Origin: an uncultured bacterium
Lineage (GTDB): Bacteria; Bacillota; Negativicutes; Acidaminococcales; Acidaminococcaceae
Assembly (NCBI GenBank): GCA_905215645.1
Contig: CAJMQS010000003.1
Coordinates: 56,026 to 120,025 of the forward strand
Length of the DNA: 64,000 nt
Direction of reading: 5' to 3'
The stretch's first letter is position 1. Each line of letters opens with the position of its first letter. The translations under genes and the position numbers were made by a program. The notes under the pieces are model-generated. The model was not told the DNA's origin and searched no databases. It saw only the letters and a list, made by a program, of their open reading frames with translations. Shown here one piece after another: positions 63,812 through 64,000 of this stretch.

Positions 63812-64000
63812 GAGGCTGTTGCACGGGCACAGGCTTATTGGCGGTCAATGGCTGGTGGGAACCCCCTACCCGCTCCGCAGGTCCTTTCCCCCTTTGCAGG
63901 GGGACACAGCTTGACCGACAGTTCATCCGCCCGCTGACCTCTGACACAAAAAAATTCCGCATCCATCAGATGCGGAATTTTCCTAACCGGCAGCTCCCTA
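63812..64000. terminator. End of window: repeat debris and a terminator at 63951-63981
   Basis: GTCAAT/TTGACC-type units (63844-63945) recall the composite repeats. AAAATTCCGCATC (63951-63963) pairs with GATGCGGAATTTT (63969-63981), flanked by A- and T-runs, terminating a unit outside the window. No gene is visible. Confidence 0.6.

Overview
This 64-kb window comes from a diderm Firmicute of the class Negativicutes, most likely an Acidaminococcaceae such as Acidaminococcus; the exact genus is my inference. Outer-membrane features (a giant YadA-type trimeric autotransporter with an SLH domain, a TonB-dependent receptor) sit beside Firmicute traits: an L27 N-terminal prosequence with its Prp protease, RNase Y, a Gram-positive type LexA box at recA, an FMN riboswitch before ribD-ribE-ribBA-ribH, energy-coupling-factor transport and LL-diaminopimelate aminotransferase. 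Most genes are on the minus strand and pack into short operons with 4-20 nt overlaps. I see no rRNA, tRNA or CRISPR array.

Layout. 1-1.6 kb: M28-like peptidase (cut by the window edge) divergent from a LysR regulator. 1.7-7.2 kb: trimeric autotransporter. 7.6-11.4 kb: biotin-linked operon (BioY, thiolase, acyl-CoA ligase, as in Bacillus yhfU-yhfS-yhfT) with a BirA-type operator inside an unusual hotdog-like ORF. 11.5-13.6 kb: dicarboxylate/amino-acid symporter and alpha/beta hydrolase. 13.8-16.0 kb: hybrid cluster protein, a 53-residue Cys-rich protein and a DUF488 protein. 16.1-19.6 kb: uridine phosphorylase, phosphopentomutase, secreted protein, ZIP transporter. 19.7-25.3 kb: HD protein, ECF S component, RNase Y, recX, recA, Hsp33. 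25.3-29 kb: riboflavin operon. 29-31 kb: TonB receptor. 31.2-34.4 kb: ecfA1-ecfA2-ecfT-truA. 34.5-36.9 kb: AbgT transporter and a NERD-like protein. 37-44.8 kb: rpoB-rpoC behind a leader with a short peptide ORF and a terminator. 45-46.5 kb: rplU-prp-rpmA and a RelE/ParE-like protein. 46.7-50.4 kb: potABCD. 50.7-52 kb: AAA+/DUF4143 ATPase. 52.2-54.8 kb: dapF, dapL and a small secreted protein. 54.9-55.9 kb: decayed ISLre2-type element containing a nested insertion. 56-58.2 kb: NTF2-like secreted protein, HxlR regulator, purple-acid-phosphatase-like enzyme. 58.4-63.5 kb: nitrilase and an arsenic operon (arsR-arsD-arsA-arsC-acr3).

How parts work together. BioY and the orphan S component at 20.4 kb would both need the shared EcfA1-EcfA2-EcfT module encoded at 32-34 kb. 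The ars operon couples sensing (ArsR), metallochaperone (ArsD), pump ATPase (ArsA), reductase (ArsC) and Acr3 permease. udp-deoB salvages nucleoside sugars. dapF-dapL make meso-DAP for peptidoglycan, the probable ligand layer of the SLH domain.

The most interesting non-gene signals are a family of composite intergenic repeats (terminator hairpin, inverted repeats and a central AAATTTGCANGCAAATTT palindrome), the nested GC-rich hairpin-rich segment in the IS remnant, the rpoB leader, a 28-bp palindrome at about -41.5 of hcp, and the BirA-type site inside an ORF.
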